From Mesorhizobium prunaredense (GTDB taxonomy: Bacteria > Pseudomonadota > Alphaproteobacteria > Rhizobiales > Rhizobiaceae), in NCBI RefSeq assembly GCF_900156895.1, contig NZ_FTPD01000023.1, forward strand, positions 192,892-256,891: a DNA stretch of 64,000 nt, in the 5' to 3' direction. The position numbers and the translations under genes are program-made. The notes beneath the pieces are model-generated. The model saw only the letters and a list, made by a program, of their open reading frames with translations. It did not search any database and was not told where the DNA came from. The stretch's first letter is position 1; the number at the start of each line of letters is the position of its first letter. Of this stretch, positions 34,165-44,393 are shown one piece after another.

Positions 34165-35433
34165 TCAGTTTTCGAGTGCTTCTGCGGCGCGCTTGAGAAG
34201 TGCGCCGCGATCCAGCGCAAAGCCGGATTCGATCCACTCGTTTTCGAGGTTCTTCAGGGTTGCGCCGAGTTTTGGCCCGGGCGACGCGCCAAGCCTCGTC
34301 AGATCGGCGCCCTTGAGCGGAAAGTCGGGCTTTTTCCATTTTCCGGCAAAGGCCAGCAGCCGCGAGAAGCCGCCAGCTTCGAGCAGCGCGTCGTTGTCCT
34401 CGACCGCGCGGGCTCGAGCGGAAGCGAGCGACAGCCGCAAGCGATCGACAAGGCCTTGACGATCGCCACGATAGAGCCGTTTTGCGAGTTCCGCTTCGGT
34501 CGTCTTCGGCTCGACGGGCGCTGTCAGCGCCCACTGCCTGAGACGACCGGCGTCGCTGACGGAGAACCTCAACCGCTCGGCGAGCGTCTTCATCCGCGCT
34601 GCGTCCGGCGGCACGATCGCTTCCAGCCTGAGCAGTGGGTCCGGCGTCCAGCCGAGATCCTTCTCGGCCCTGGTCAGCGCATGGATCGCATCGATGCCCC
34701 ATTTCTCGCTCTCCGGCAGAACGCTGGTGAGCACGCCCGCCTGGCGCATCCACAGCAGGGCGCGCGATGGATCGGGGGCCGACAGCAGCTTCTTCAGTTC
34801 GGACCAGACGCGCTCGACCGAGAGTTGGCCAAGCCCCTCCTTGAGCCGGGCGCAAGCCTTCAGCCCTTCGGCATCCGGCCGGCCGTCGCCATACCAGGCG
34901 AAGAAGCGGAAAAAGCGCAGGATGCGCAGATAATCCTCGCGGATGCGCGCCTCCGGATCGCCGATGAAGCGCAGCCGGCGCGCCTCGATATCGGCAATGC
35001 CGCCGACCAGGTCGACGATCGTGCCGTCGGCCTCGGCATAGAGCGCGTTGATGGTGAAATCGCGCCGTTCCGCATCGGCCTTCCAGTCGCGCCCGAACAA
35101 CACTTTTGCCCGCCGTCCGTCGGTCTCGATGTCGGCGCGCAGCGTTGTCACCTCGAACGGCTTCCCGCCGGCGACAATCGTGATGGTGCCGTGCTCGATG
35201 CCGGTCGGCACGGCCTTGAAACCCGCCGCCTCGGCGCGGCGGATGGTCTCATTAGGCACGGTCGTGGTGGCGATATCGACGTCGGCGACCGGCTGGCCGA
35301 TGAGCGCATTGCGCACCGCACCGCCGGCGACGCGCGCCTCCTCGCCGCCATCCGCCAGCGCCGCCAGCAGGCGCTGCAAATGCCGTTCCCCGAGCCAGTC
35401 GGCTTTGCCCGCGAGCGACACTCGGCCGCTCAC
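34165..35433 (-). CDS. cca: CCA-adding tRNA nucleotidyltransferase
   Basis: A 422-aa class II nucleotidyltransferase of the poly(A) polymerase/CCA-adding family. The head has VAGGAVRNALIG (36-46) and catalytic Asp51/Asp53 in DVDIAT; further motifs are RRDFTINALY and GDPEARIREDYLRILRFFRFFAWYG, with an alpha-helical tail typical of the longer alphaproteobacterial enzymes. It adds or repairs the 3' CCA of tRNAs. The start overlaps the stop of the upstream Nudix gene by 4 bp (ATGA), so they are co-translated, as in other rhizobia. Confidence 0.93.
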   Translation of the reverse strand: MSGRVSLAGKADWLGERHLQRLLAALADGGEEARVAGGAVRNALIGQPVADVDIATTTVPNETIRRAEAAGFKAVPTGIEHGTITIVAGGKPFEVTTLRADIETDGRRAKVLFGRDWKADAERRDFTINALYAEADGTIVDLVGGIADIEARRLRFIGDPEARIREDYLRILRFFRFFAWYGDGRPDAEGLKACARLKEGLGQLSVERVWSELKKLLSAPDPSRALLWMRQAGVLTSVLPESEKWGIDAIHALTRAEKDLGWTPDPLLRLEAIVPPDAARMKTLAERLRFSVSDAGRLRQWALTAPVEPKTTEAELAKRLYRGDRQGLVDRLRLSLASARARAVEDNDALLEAGGFSRLLAFAGKWKKPDFPLKGADLTRLGASPGPKLGATLKNLENEWIESGFALDRGALLKRAAEALEN

Positions 35434-36062
35434 GTATAGAGCCTTTCATAGAGCGTGCGGATGATGCCCGCGGTGACGCCCCAGATGCGTTGTCCGTCAT
35501 AGGGCATTTCGTAGAAGACCCATTCGAGATCGTTCCACATGCGGCTGTCGCGGCCGTGGTTGGCCGGGTCCATCAGAAAGCGCAGCGGCACTTCGAAGGC
35601 GGCGTCGACCTCCTCGGAATTCAGCGTCAGTGAAAAATCCGGCCGCACGATTCCCAGCACCGGGGCGATCCGGTAGCCGCTGCCGGAGACGTAATCGGGC
35701 ATGCGGCCGATGATCGCGACCCGGTCCTGACCAAGCCCGATCTCCTCGAATGTCTCGCGCAATGCCGCCGCCTCCGGGCTCGGGTCGGTAGGATCGATCG
35801 TGCCGCCGGGAAAGGCCACCTGCCCCGAATGGTTGCGCAGCTTTTCCGCCCGCTTGGTCAGCAGAACCGTGGCGTCGCGTCCGTGATCGACCACCGGGAT
35901 CAGCACGGCGGCATCGCGCAGCGCCTTTGCGGGCTTCAAACGCGGATGTCCGGGGTTGAAGCGATGGTCGCCATAATCGTCGGCGGCATGCGCCAGCGGC
36001 TGCGCCGCGACGCGGGCGCGAAAATCCGCGGCCGAAAACGGCGCCCCGGTCACTTGGTCCAT
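35430..36062 (-). CDS. CoA pyrophosphatase, Nudix family
   Basis: A 210-aa Nudix hydrolase. GGTIDPTDPSPEAAALRETFEEIGL holds the Nudix box RExxEEIG with metal-binding Glu residues, preceded by HSGQVAFPGG, the CoA-type UPF0035 motif (LLTKRAEKLRNHSGQVAFPGG). It would hydrolyse CoA or acyl-CoA pyrophosphate bonds. It sits between the DUF1285 and cca genes in one operon; the neighbours are probably conserved across Rhizobiales. Confidence 0.9.
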   Translation of the reverse strand: MDQVTGAPFSAADFRARVAAQPLAHAADDYGDHRFNPGHPRLKPAKALRDAAVLIPVVDHGRDATVLLTKRAEKLRNHSGQVAFPGGTIDPTDPSPEAAALRETFEEIGLGQDRVAIIGRMPDYVSGSGYRIAPVLGIVRPDFSLTLNSEEVDAAFEVPLRFLMDPANHGRDSRMWNDLEWVFYEMPYDGQRIWGVTAGIIRTLYERLYT

Positions 36063-36123
36063 AGCGTCACCTGGTCCATCATGCCCCGGTTCATTTGGCC
36101 CCGGTCCATTTGGCGCTGCCCTC

Positions 36124-36759
36124 TCATGCGCTCAGCCGCTGCAGTTTTTCCGCCGGCATGATCGGATAGACCGCACCCTTCGAGCGGACCGCAAACATCC
36201 TTCGGCCGCCGACCTCGATCTCCTCGCCATGCTCGACCAATTCATACATGACCGGCCGCGCCACCAGCGCCTCCAGCCGTCCGCGCACCAGCACATAGGG
36301 TTTCAGGCCGCCAGTCGCCTCCTCGTCGACAAAGCGCACCGGATGCTCCGGTCCGGCCTCGACCACGTCGCCGACATTGGTACGAAAGGTGATGACTTGG
36401 CCATCGCCGGTGCCGCAAACATCCATCTCGACGGCGATGAACGGCGCATCGACGACGCGGATGCCGACCCTTTCCACCGGCGTCACCAGGTAGGTCCTCC
36501 CGTCTTCGTCCTTGCGCAGCACGGAGGAAAACAGCTGCACCAGCGGCATGCGGCCGATCGGCGTGCCCTGGTAGAACCAGGTGCCGTCCTGCCTGATCTC
36601 CATGTCGAGATCGCCGCAAAAGGCCGGATTCCAACGATCCACCGGCGCCGGCCCTTTGCCCGCGCGGGCGGCACGCGAGATCAGCGCCTCCAATCCGCGC
36701 GCCTCGGTCGCGGTCGTCAAACTTCCTTCACGATCGTCGGCGCGTTCTGTCATGGTCAC
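36124..36759 (-). CDS. DUF1285 family protein
   Basis: A 211-aa soluble protein with DRWNPAFCGDLDMEIRQDGTWFYQGTPIGR, then LVQLFSSVLRKDEDGRTYLVTPVERVGI and DAPFIAVEMDV, all typical of DUF1285. The fold is beta-rich; known members have only structural-genomics annotation. First gene of the DUF1285-Nudix-cca unit, spaced 61 bp from the Nudix gene; divergent from the MoxR operon. Confidence 0.88.
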   Translation of the reverse strand: MTMTERADDREGSLTTATEARGLEALISRAARAGKGPAPVDRWNPAFCGDLDMEIRQDGTWFYQGTPIGRMPLVQLFSSVLRKDEDGRTYLVTPVERVGIRVVDAPFIAVEMDVCGTGDGQVITFRTNVGDVVEAGPEHPVRFVDEEATGGLKPYVLVRGRLEALVARPVMYELVEHGEEIEVGGRRMFAVRSKGAVYPIMPAEKLQRLSA

Positions 36760-36901
36760 GAAATAGTCACTGTTGTTCCGCTTGTCAGCCTAAGTCTGTG
36801 ATTTAAGTTCAAAGACAGGCGCCACGCGAGGCCGAATCGCGGCACTCTGTGTGGCGTCGAAGCTGCAAGCCGGTATTTCCAACGAGAAGGATCGATGCTG
36901 C

Positions 36902-37905
<1,004 letters not shown>

Positions 37906-37906
<1 letters not shown>

Positions 37907-38820
37907 TGGCGCGTATAGGCGAGGCCCAGGCACCGGCGGCGACGCGTGACGCGCTCGCCCGCGGCCGGTTGCGGGCTTCGCTGGTGCCGGACCTGCTGGT
38001 CGAGGCGCGTCGCATCGTCAACACGGTGATCGCCGGCTGGCACGGCCGCCGCAAGCGCGGCATCGGCGAGAATTTCTGGCAGTTCCGGCCCTATGTCGAG
38101 GGCGACTCCTCGCGCATCGACTGGCGCCGCTCGGCCCGCGACGACCACATCTATGTGCGAGACCGCGAATGGGAGGCCGCCCATACGGTGTGGCTGTGGG
38201 CAGATCCCTCGCCTTCAATGCTCTACAAATCGACCGGCGCCACCGTCTCGAAGGAGTCCCGAGCGCTGGTGCTGGCGCTGGCCATGGCCGAGCTTCTGTC
38301 GCGCAGCGGCGAGCGCATCGCCTGGCCCGGGCTGACCGATCCGTTCACCGCCCGCAACGGCGCCGAGCGGATCGCAGCACAACTCAGCCATGCCGGCGAG
38401 CTGCCGGCAAAGCCCGACCTGTCCGCCATCCGCCGCTTCTGCGACATCGTCATCGTCAGCGACTTCCTCGACCCGGTCGAGGACACCATAGCCTGGCTCG
38501 ACGTGCTCGCCCGCCACGGCGTGCGCGCCCATCTGATCGAGGTCGCCGACCCGGCCGAGGAGAGATTCCCCTATGCCGGCCGCACCGAATTCACCGATCC
38601 CGAGACCGGCGACAAGCTGACCGCCGGCCGCGCCGAAACGCTGGGCGATGACTACCGACTGCTTTACATCGCCCGCCGCCAGGAACTGACCGACTGGTGC
38701 AAGCGCCTCGGCTGGAGCTTTACCGTCAACCACACCGACCGCCTCGCCTCCGATGCGCTGGTGCGTGTCCACATGGCGATGACCGTCGATGGCAGCTCAG
38801 CCGGGAGGATCCGCGGATGA
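37906..38820 (+). CDS. DUF58 domain protein, MoxR partner
   Basis: A 304-aa protein with the DUF58 hallmark FRPYVEGDSSRIDWR (60-74), followed by a vWA-like region (HTVWLWADPSPSMLY, where DPSPSM resembles a MIDAS D-x-S-x-S loop). No transmembrane segment. DUF58 proteins are nearly always next to moxR, and the pair is thought to form a chaperone complex. Its stop overlaps the next gene by 4 bp (ATGA). Confidence 0.9.
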
Positions 38821-41660
38821 GCTGGCTGCCGCTCTCCTTCGGGGCGCCGATGGTGCTGTGGGGCTTTCTGGCCCTGCCGGTGATCTGGTGGCTTTTGCGG
38901 TTCACCCCGCCCAAGCCGCAGACCGAGGTCTTCCCGCCGCTGAAGATCCTGGCCCGCGTGCTGAAGCGCGAGGAGACCCCGCAACAGAGTCCGTGGTGGC
39001 TGACGCTGCTCAGGCTGCTGATGGCGGCCCTTATCGTTGCGGCGCTGGCCGAACCTGTGTTCAACCCGCGTGAAAGACTGCCGGCCGAGGGCGCCGCTCT
39101 TGCGCTGGTCATCGACAATAACTGGGCAAGTGCCGCCGACTGGGGCCAGCGCGTCGCCACTGCCGAACGGCTGATCGCCGATGCCAGCTCCAACGACGTG
39201 CCTGTCATCATCGCCTTCACCGCCGAAAAACCGAATGCCGAGATCGGCCCGTTCGACGCCGCCACCGCGCTCGACCGGCTGCGCGCAGCAAAGCCGCGGC
39301 CGATCCCGACCGACCGCCCGGCCGTCTACGCCCGCGTCGCGGCAACCCTGGAGAGCTTGCCGGGCGCCAGCGTCGCCGTGCTCGCCGACGGTCTGGCGGC
39401 GGAAGGCGACGAGGCCGCCTTCAACACGCTTTTGTCGAAGAACGCCGCCCGTGTCGTCTGGGCCGCCTCCGACCGGCCTGGCCTGATCGGCCTGACTGGC
39501 GCCGACAACCAGGTGGACGGCTTCGAGCTGACCACCATCCGCCCACCGGGCGATCCGGCGCCGGCTCAGGTGATCGCCGGCGCCTTCGACGACAAGGGCC
39601 GCCGCATCGCCGACGCCACGCTGACCTTCTCGCCGGGCGAATCCACCGCCACCGGCACGATGGCGGTGCCTTTCGAGCTGCGCAACGACTTCGCCTCGAT
39701 CGCGCTCGACGGTCAGCGGCAGGCCGGCGCCGTCCGCGTGCTCGACGAGAGTTCCAAGCGCCGCCGCGTCGGACTGCTGTCGCAGGCCGAAGCCGACCAG
39801 GCGCAGCCGCTTCTGTCGCCGCTGTACTACATCCGCCGCGCGCTGCAGCCCTTCGCCGATCTGGCCGAGCCGTCGAGCGCCGACCTTGCCGACGCCATCC
39901 CGCAGCTCCTCGACCAGAAGCCGGCGATGATCGTCATGGCCGATGTCGGCACCATTCCGCAGCAGGTGCGGCAAAGGCTGGTCGACTGGGTCGACAATGG
40001 CGGCACGCTGGTGCGGTTCGCCGGCTCGCGGCTGGTCGCCGCCGGCAATGACGACGACCTGCTGCCGGTCAGGCTGCGCACCGGCGAGCGCTCGCTCGGC
40101 GGCGCGCTGTCGTGGACGACGCCGCAGCCGGTCACCGATTTTCCGAAGACCGGCCCCTTCGCCGATCTCGCACCGCCCGCCGAGGTCACCGTCACCAGGC
40201 AGGTGCTGGCCGAGCCGACGCCCGATATCGTCGAGCGCAGCTGGGCCACGCTTGCCGACGGCACGCCGCTGGTGACCGGGATGAAGAAGGGCAAAGGCAC
40301 GCTTGTCCTGTTTCATGTCACGCCGGAGGCGACCTGGTCGAACCTGCCGATCTCCGGCAGCTTCGTCGAGATGCTGCGCCGCATCGTGCAACTGTCGCGC
40401 AACCAGGGCGCGGCGGTCGCCAATGCAGAAGCCGCCGCCGCCTCGCTGGCGCCCTACCGCATGATATCAGCCGACGGCACGCTGGTGCCGCCGACGCCGG
40501 ATGCACGGCCGCTGGTGCCGGGTGCCGGCCCGCTGCCGGTGACGTTCGAGAATCCGCCCGGCCTGTACGGCTCCGACACCGGCGTCATCGCTCACAATCT
40601 GCTCAATGCCGAAAGCAGCTTCGCACCGTTGGTGCGTCCTCAGATCACCGTGCCGGTCACCACCATCCAGTACGCTTTCGACGAATCGCACAATTTGAAG
40701 GGCCCACTGGTGGCGGCAGCTCTCCTGCTGATGGTGCTCGACACGCTGGCGGTGTTCTGGATGGGCGGCCTGTTATCGCGCCGGCCGCGGCGCCGCGCCG
40801 GCACAGCCGCCGCAACCACCGCGGCCCTGCTGATTGCGCTCGGCGCCCTGGTCGGCCACACCGACATCGCCCGCGCCGACGATGCCAAACCTGGCGACGC
40901 CAAACCCGGTGATGAGCGGGCTATCGAGGACATTTCGAAGACCCGGATCGGCTATGTGCAGACCGGCGACCGGAGCGTCGATTCGATCAGCCAGGCCGGG
41001 CTGGAAGGCCTGACCCGCTTCCTGATCGAGAAGACCGCGCTCGAGCCGGGCGCGCCTGCCAGCGTCGATATCTCGAAGGACCAGCTTGCCTTCTATCCGC
41101 TGATCTACTGGCCGATCGACCCTGCCGCACCGATGCCGAGCCAGGCCGCGATTGCCCGCGTCGACGCCTATATGCAGCAGGGCGGCACGGTGCTGTTCGA
41201 CACGCGCGACCAGTTCGCCACCGGCATCGGCGCGGAGCAGGCCAGCCCGGCGACGGAGCGGCTGCGCGACATCCTCGGCAACCTCAACGTGCCGGCGCTG
41301 GAGCCGGTGCCGTCGGACCATGTGCTGACCAAATCCTTCTACATACTGCCTGAGTTTCCCGGACGCTTCGCCGGTGGCCCGCTCTGGGTCGCGGCGTCGC
41401 TCGAAGCCAGCAACACCGAGAACCGCCCGGTACGCACCGGCGACGGCGTCTCGCCGATCATGATCACCGCCAATGATTTCGCCGGCGCCTGGGCGGTCGA
41501 CGAGAACGGCGACCCGCTTTTGCCGACTGTGCCGTCGGATCCGATGCAGCGCATTTATGCCCTGCGCGCCGGCGTCAACATCATGATGTACATGCTGACC
41601 GGCAACTACAAATCCGATCAGGTGCATGTGCCGGTGCTGCTCGAACGGCTGGGGCAGTAA
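38817..41660 (+). CDS. BatA N-terminal/DUF4159 membrane protein, 947 aa
   Basis: ATG 38817 overlaps the DUF58 stop. The N-terminal WLPLSFGAPMVLWGFLALPVIWWLLRFTPPKP and LLRLLMAALIVAALAEP are the two membrane helices of the BatA/aerotolerance N-terminal domain. A long periplasmic or vWA-like part follows (LALVIDNNWASAADWG; MIVMADVGTIPQQVRQRLVDWVDNGG). Further membrane helices lie around 640-700, and a C-terminal DUF4159 domain (about 710-947) carries RIGYVQTGDRSVDSISQAGLEGL and QQGGTVLFDTRD. The earlier start at 38697 lies inside DUF58. It is probably the inner-membrane core of the MoxR complex. Confidence 0.86.
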   Translation: MSWLPLSFGAPMVLWGFLALPVIWWLLRFTPPKPQTEVFPPLKILARVLKREETPQQSPWWLTLLRLLMAALIVAALAEPVFNPRERLPAEGAALALVIDNNWASAADWGQRVATAERLIADASSNDVPVIIAFTAEKPNAEIGPFDAATALDRLRAAKPRPIPTDRPAVYARVAATLESLPGASVAVLADGLAAEGDEAAFNTLLSKNAARVVWAASDRPGLIGLTGADNQVDGFELTTIRPPGDPAPAQVIAGAFDDKGRRIADATLTFSPGESTATGTMAVPFELRNDFASIALDGQRQAGAVRVLDESSKRRRVGLLSQAEADQAQPLLSPLYYIRRALQPFADLAEPSSADLADAIPQLLDQKPAMIVMADVGTIPQQVRQRLVDWVDNGGTLVRFAGSRLVAAGNDDDLLPVRLRTGERSLGGALSWTTPQPVTDFPKTGPFADLAPPAEVTVTRQVLAEPTPDIVERSWATLADGTPLVTGMKKGKGTLVLFHVTPEATWSNLPISGSFVEMLRRIVQLSRNQGAAVANAEAAAASLAPYRMISADGTLVPPTPDARPLVPGAGPLPVTFENPPGLYGSDTGVIAHNLLNAESSFAPLVRPQITVPVTTIQYAFDESHNLKGPLVAAALLLMVLDTLAVFWMGGLLSRRPRRRAGTAAATTAALLIALGALVGHTDIARADDAKPGDAKPGDERAIEDISKTRIGYVQTGDRSVDSISQAGLEGLTRFLIEKTALEPGAPASVDISKDQLAFYPLIYWPIDPAAPMPSQAAIARVDAYMQQGGTVLFDTRDQFATGIGAEQASPATERLRDILGNLNVPALEPVPSDHVLTKSFYILPEFPGRFAGGPLWVAASLEASNTENRPVRTGDGVSPIMITANDFAGAWAVDENGDPLLPTVPSDPMQRIYALRAGVNIMMYMLTGNYKSDQVHVPVLLERLGQ

Positions 41661-41663
41661 GCC

Positions 41664-43751
41664 ATGAACTTGTCGCTCGCCTTCGAACCGCTCATCTCCT
41701 GGCCGCTGCTCGGCCTGGTGCTGGCGCCGCTGTTGCTGCTGGCATTTGTCGGCCTGTGGTTTCGCCAGCGCGGCGCAGTCTTCCGTTTTGCCGCCCTGCT
41801 GGCGCTGACTGCGGCCCTGCTCAACCCGGTGTTGCTCGACGAAGAGCGCGAGGCGCTGAAAAGCGTCGTCGCCGTCGTCGTCGACCGCAGCCAGAGCCAG
41901 GACATTGGCGAGCGCACCAAGCAGACCGACGAGGCGCTGGCCGGGCTTCAGCAGCGTCTCGGCCGCTTCAAGCAGTTCGACGTCCGTGTCGTCGAGGCCG
42001 GCAAGTCGGAAGCCGCCGAGGAGCGCACCGAAACGCGGCTTTTCGGGGCGCTTGAGAGCGCTTTCCGCGACGTCCCGCCTTCGCGCATCGGCGGCGCCAT
42101 CATGATCACCGACGGCGAGGTGCATGACGCCCCAGGCGGCACGCCCGACTTCAACGCCCCTCTGCACGCGCTGATCACCGGCAACGACCAGGAAAAGGAT
42201 CGCCGCATCCGCTTCGAGAATGCGCCGCGCTTCGGTCTGGTCGGCAAGCCGCTGGAAATGACCTATCGCGTCATCGGCACCAACAACGAGGCCGGCTCGG
42301 TCGATGTGCGCGTCTCGGTCAATGGCGAGCAGGTTTCGGTCGAGCGCGCCACCATCGGCCAGGCCATGCCGCTGCAGGTGACCATTCCCGGCGCCGGCCG
42401 CAACATCGTCGAACTCGCCATCGAACCCGAGCCCGACGAACTCACCGACACCAACAACCGCGCCATCGCGCTGATCGACGGCATCCGCGAGAATTTGCGC
42501 GTGCTGCTGGTCTCGGGCGAACCGCACGCCGGCGAACGCACGTGGCGCAATTTGCTGAAATCCGACGCCTCGGTCGATCTGGTCCACTTCACCATTCTGC
42601 GGCCGCCGGAAAAGCAGGACGGCACGCCGATCAACGAATTGTCGCTGATCGCCTTCCCGACGCGCGAACTGTTCGTCGAGAAGATCAAGGATTTCGACCT
42701 GATCATCTTCGACCGCTACCAGCACCGCGACGTGCTGCCGGTCCTTTATTACGACTACATCGCCGAATATGTCGAAAAGGGCGGCGCGCTGCTGATCGCG
42801 GCAGGACCCGAATATGCCGGCGAAAGTTCCATCGCCCGCACGCCTTTGATGTCGGCGCTGCCGGCGATGCCGACCGGCGAAGTCGTCGAAAAGGCCTTTT
42901 ATCCGCGCCTCACCGAGCTCGGCCAGCGCCATCCGGTGACGCGCGGGCTTGACGGCTCCGCCACCGAGCCGCCGCACTGGAGCCGCTGGTTCCGCACCAT
43001 CGGCGTCGAGAACCCCGGGGGCGAGGCGGTGATGAAGGGCGCCGACAACCGTCCGCTGCTGCTGCTCGACCGCAAGGGTGAAGGCCGCGTCGGCATGTTC
43101 TTGTCCGACCAGGGCTGGTTGTGGGCGCGCGGCTTCGAGGGCGGCGGCCCGCATGTCCAGCTCTATCGCCGCATCGCCCACTGGCTGATGAAGGAGCCCG
43201 AACTCGAGGAGGAGCGGCTGACTGCCGACGGCCGCGGCATGATGCTGGAAATCCGCCGCCAGACGATGAGCGACGATCCCGGCCCGGCGCAAATCATCAC
43301 CCCGTCCGGCAAGGCGATGACCGTCAAGCTCGAGAGAGCCGAACCCGGCGTCTTCCTGGGCAGCATCGAGACCAGCGAGATCGGCCTCTATCAGGTCGGC
43401 AATGGCGACCTGAAAGCGCTTGCCCATGTCGGCCCGGTCAACGCACCGGAATTCACCGACGTCGTCTCCACCGAGAACCGGCTGAGAGCCCCGGCCGAGG
43501 CCACCGGCGGCAGCGTGCGCCGGCTGGCGCAATCGTCGACCCTTGGCAATCTCGCCGGCGGCGTCACGCTGCCGTCGGTCGTCCCGGTCCGCTCCACGGG
43601 CGCGGCGGCCGGCAACGACTGGATCGGCCTGCGCACCACCGACGACAGCGTGCTGAAGGCCGTCTCGCGCGTGCCACTGTTCGGCGGGTTCCTAGGCCTC
43701 GGCCTGCTGCTTCTGGCATTGGGCTCGATGTGGTACCGCGAGGGGCGGTAG
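41664..43751 (+). CDS. Membrane protein with vWA/glutamine-amidotransferase-like domain, MoxR operon
   Basis: A 695-aa protein with two N-terminal helices (LISWPLLGLVLAPLLLLAFVGLWF and FRFAALLALTAALLNPVLL). A region starting SVVAVVVDRSQSQDIGE follows, where D-x-S-x-S looks like a vWA MIDAS. A middle part resembles the class I glutamine amidotransferase-like fold (LRVLLVSGEPHAGERTWRNLL; EYVEKGGALLIAAGPEYAG), and there is one C-terminal helix (VPLFGGFLGLGLLLLALGSMWY). No catalytic Cys is evident in the amidotransferase-like part, so it is probably a binding module. It begins 3 bp after the DUF4159 stop and ends the operon. Confidence 0.84.
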   Translation: MNLSLAFEPLISWPLLGLVLAPLLLLAFVGLWFRQRGAVFRFAALLALTAALLNPVLLDEEREALKSVVAVVVDRSQSQDIGERTKQTDEALAGLQQRLGRFKQFDVRVVEAGKSEAAEERTETRLFGALESAFRDVPPSRIGGAIMITDGEVHDAPGGTPDFNAPLHALITGNDQEKDRRIRFENAPRFGLVGKPLEMTYRVIGTNNEAGSVDVRVSVNGEQVSVERATIGQAMPLQVTIPGAGRNIVELAIEPEPDELTDTNNRAIALIDGIRENLRVLLVSGEPHAGERTWRNLLKSDASVDLVHFTILRPPEKQDGTPINELSLIAFPTRELFVEKIKDFDLIIFDRYQHRDVLPVLYYDYIAEYVEKGGALLIAAGPEYAGESSIARTPLMSALPAMPTGEVVEKAFYPRLTELGQRHPVTRGLDGSATEPPHWSRWFRTIGVENPGGEAVMKGADNRPLLLLDRKGEGRVGMFLSDQGWLWARGFEGGGPHVQLYRRIAHWLMKEPELEEERLTADGRGMMLEIRRQTMSDDPGPAQIITPSGKAMTVKLERAEPGVFLGSIETSEIGLYQVGNGDLKALAHVGPVNAPEFTDVVSTENRLRAPAEATGGSVRRLAQSSTLGNLAGGVTLPSVVPVRSTGAAAGNDWIGLRTTDDSVLKAVSRVPLFGGFLGLGLLLLALGSMWYREGR

Positions 43752-43896
43752 CTCCCTTCTCCCCGTCACCGGCAGGCGGATGAGGGGCGGCGCAGGCTGC
43801 GGAGTTTTCTTCAAACATCGCGCTGCCCCTCACCCTGCTCCGCCCGGCGGGCCGGGCTTCGCTTCCCTCTCCCGTAAACGGGGCGAGGGAGGAGCA
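43752..43896. repeat. Palindromic repeats between convergent genes
   Basis: The stretch is filled with modules of the CTTCTCCCCGT / GAGGGGC / CCCTCTCCC...GGGCGAGGG type, related to the other intergenic hairpins here. It separates the MoxR operon from the convergent clpS gene and may serve as a bidirectional terminator. Confidence 0.65.
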
Positions 43897-44202
43897 CTAC
43901 TCCTCCGGTTCCGTCGTGAACATCAGCGGGTAGCCCTTGGCCTTGCCGGCATCGGTCGCCCGTGTCGCCTTGGTCTCGGCGACGTCCCTGGTGAAGACGG
44001 CGACGACGCAGACGCCGCGCTGGTGCGCGGTGATCATCACCCTCCGCGCCTGGTCCTCGCTCAGCTTGAATTCGCCCTTGAGCACCGTCACCACGAACTC
44101 GCGCGGCGTGAAATCGTCATTGAGGAGGATGACCTTGTAGAGCTTCGGCCGTTCGATTTGCGGCTTCGTTTTGGTGCGGGGTTTTGTGACGATTTCAGGC
44201 AT
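43897..44202 (-). CDS. clpS: ATP-dependent Clp protease adaptor ClpS (paralogue type)
   Basis: A 101-aa ClpS protein: RPKLYKVILLNDDFTPREFVV (LLNDDxTP motif), ITAHQRGVCVVAVFTRDVAETKATRATDAG and the hydrophobic tail YPLMF. It delivers N-degron substrates to ClpAP. No clpA is adjacent, whereas the housekeeping clpS usually sits beside clpA; with its divergent sequence this suggests the second alphaproteobacterial paralogue (ClpS2). The frame starts at TTG 44214; ATG 44202 is preferred. Confidence 0.88.
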   Translation of the reverse strand: MPEIVTKPRTKTKPQIERPKLYKVILLNDDFTPREFVVTVLKGEFKLSEDQARRVMITAHQRGVCVVAVFTRDVAETKATRATDAGKAKGYPLMFTTEPEE

Positions 44203-44393
44203 CGGAACCGGCAATTGTGCGCAAGAATTTCGCTTTTATTCTGACATGGACGAAAGCGATCGTCCATTTTGGACCGCCCGCAAACCGCCTTCCCGGCGGG
44301 CGCGGCCGTTCACAAGTCCGTGCCCATATGGGACCGCCGCCAAGCCGCGCAGACCGCGAAGAAACGATACGGGCCGTTTCGTTTAGAAAATAG

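Noticed and set aside
38664-40391. 575-codon minus-strand frame opposite the DUF4159 gene
   Set aside because: Same shadow composition; the plus-strand gene has clear membrane helices and coupled starts.
40773-43532. 919-codon open frame on the minus strand
   Set aside because: It lies opposite the DUF4159 and amidotransferase-like genes, is Arg/His/Gly-rich and has no recognisable domain. High GC makes such antisense frames common.
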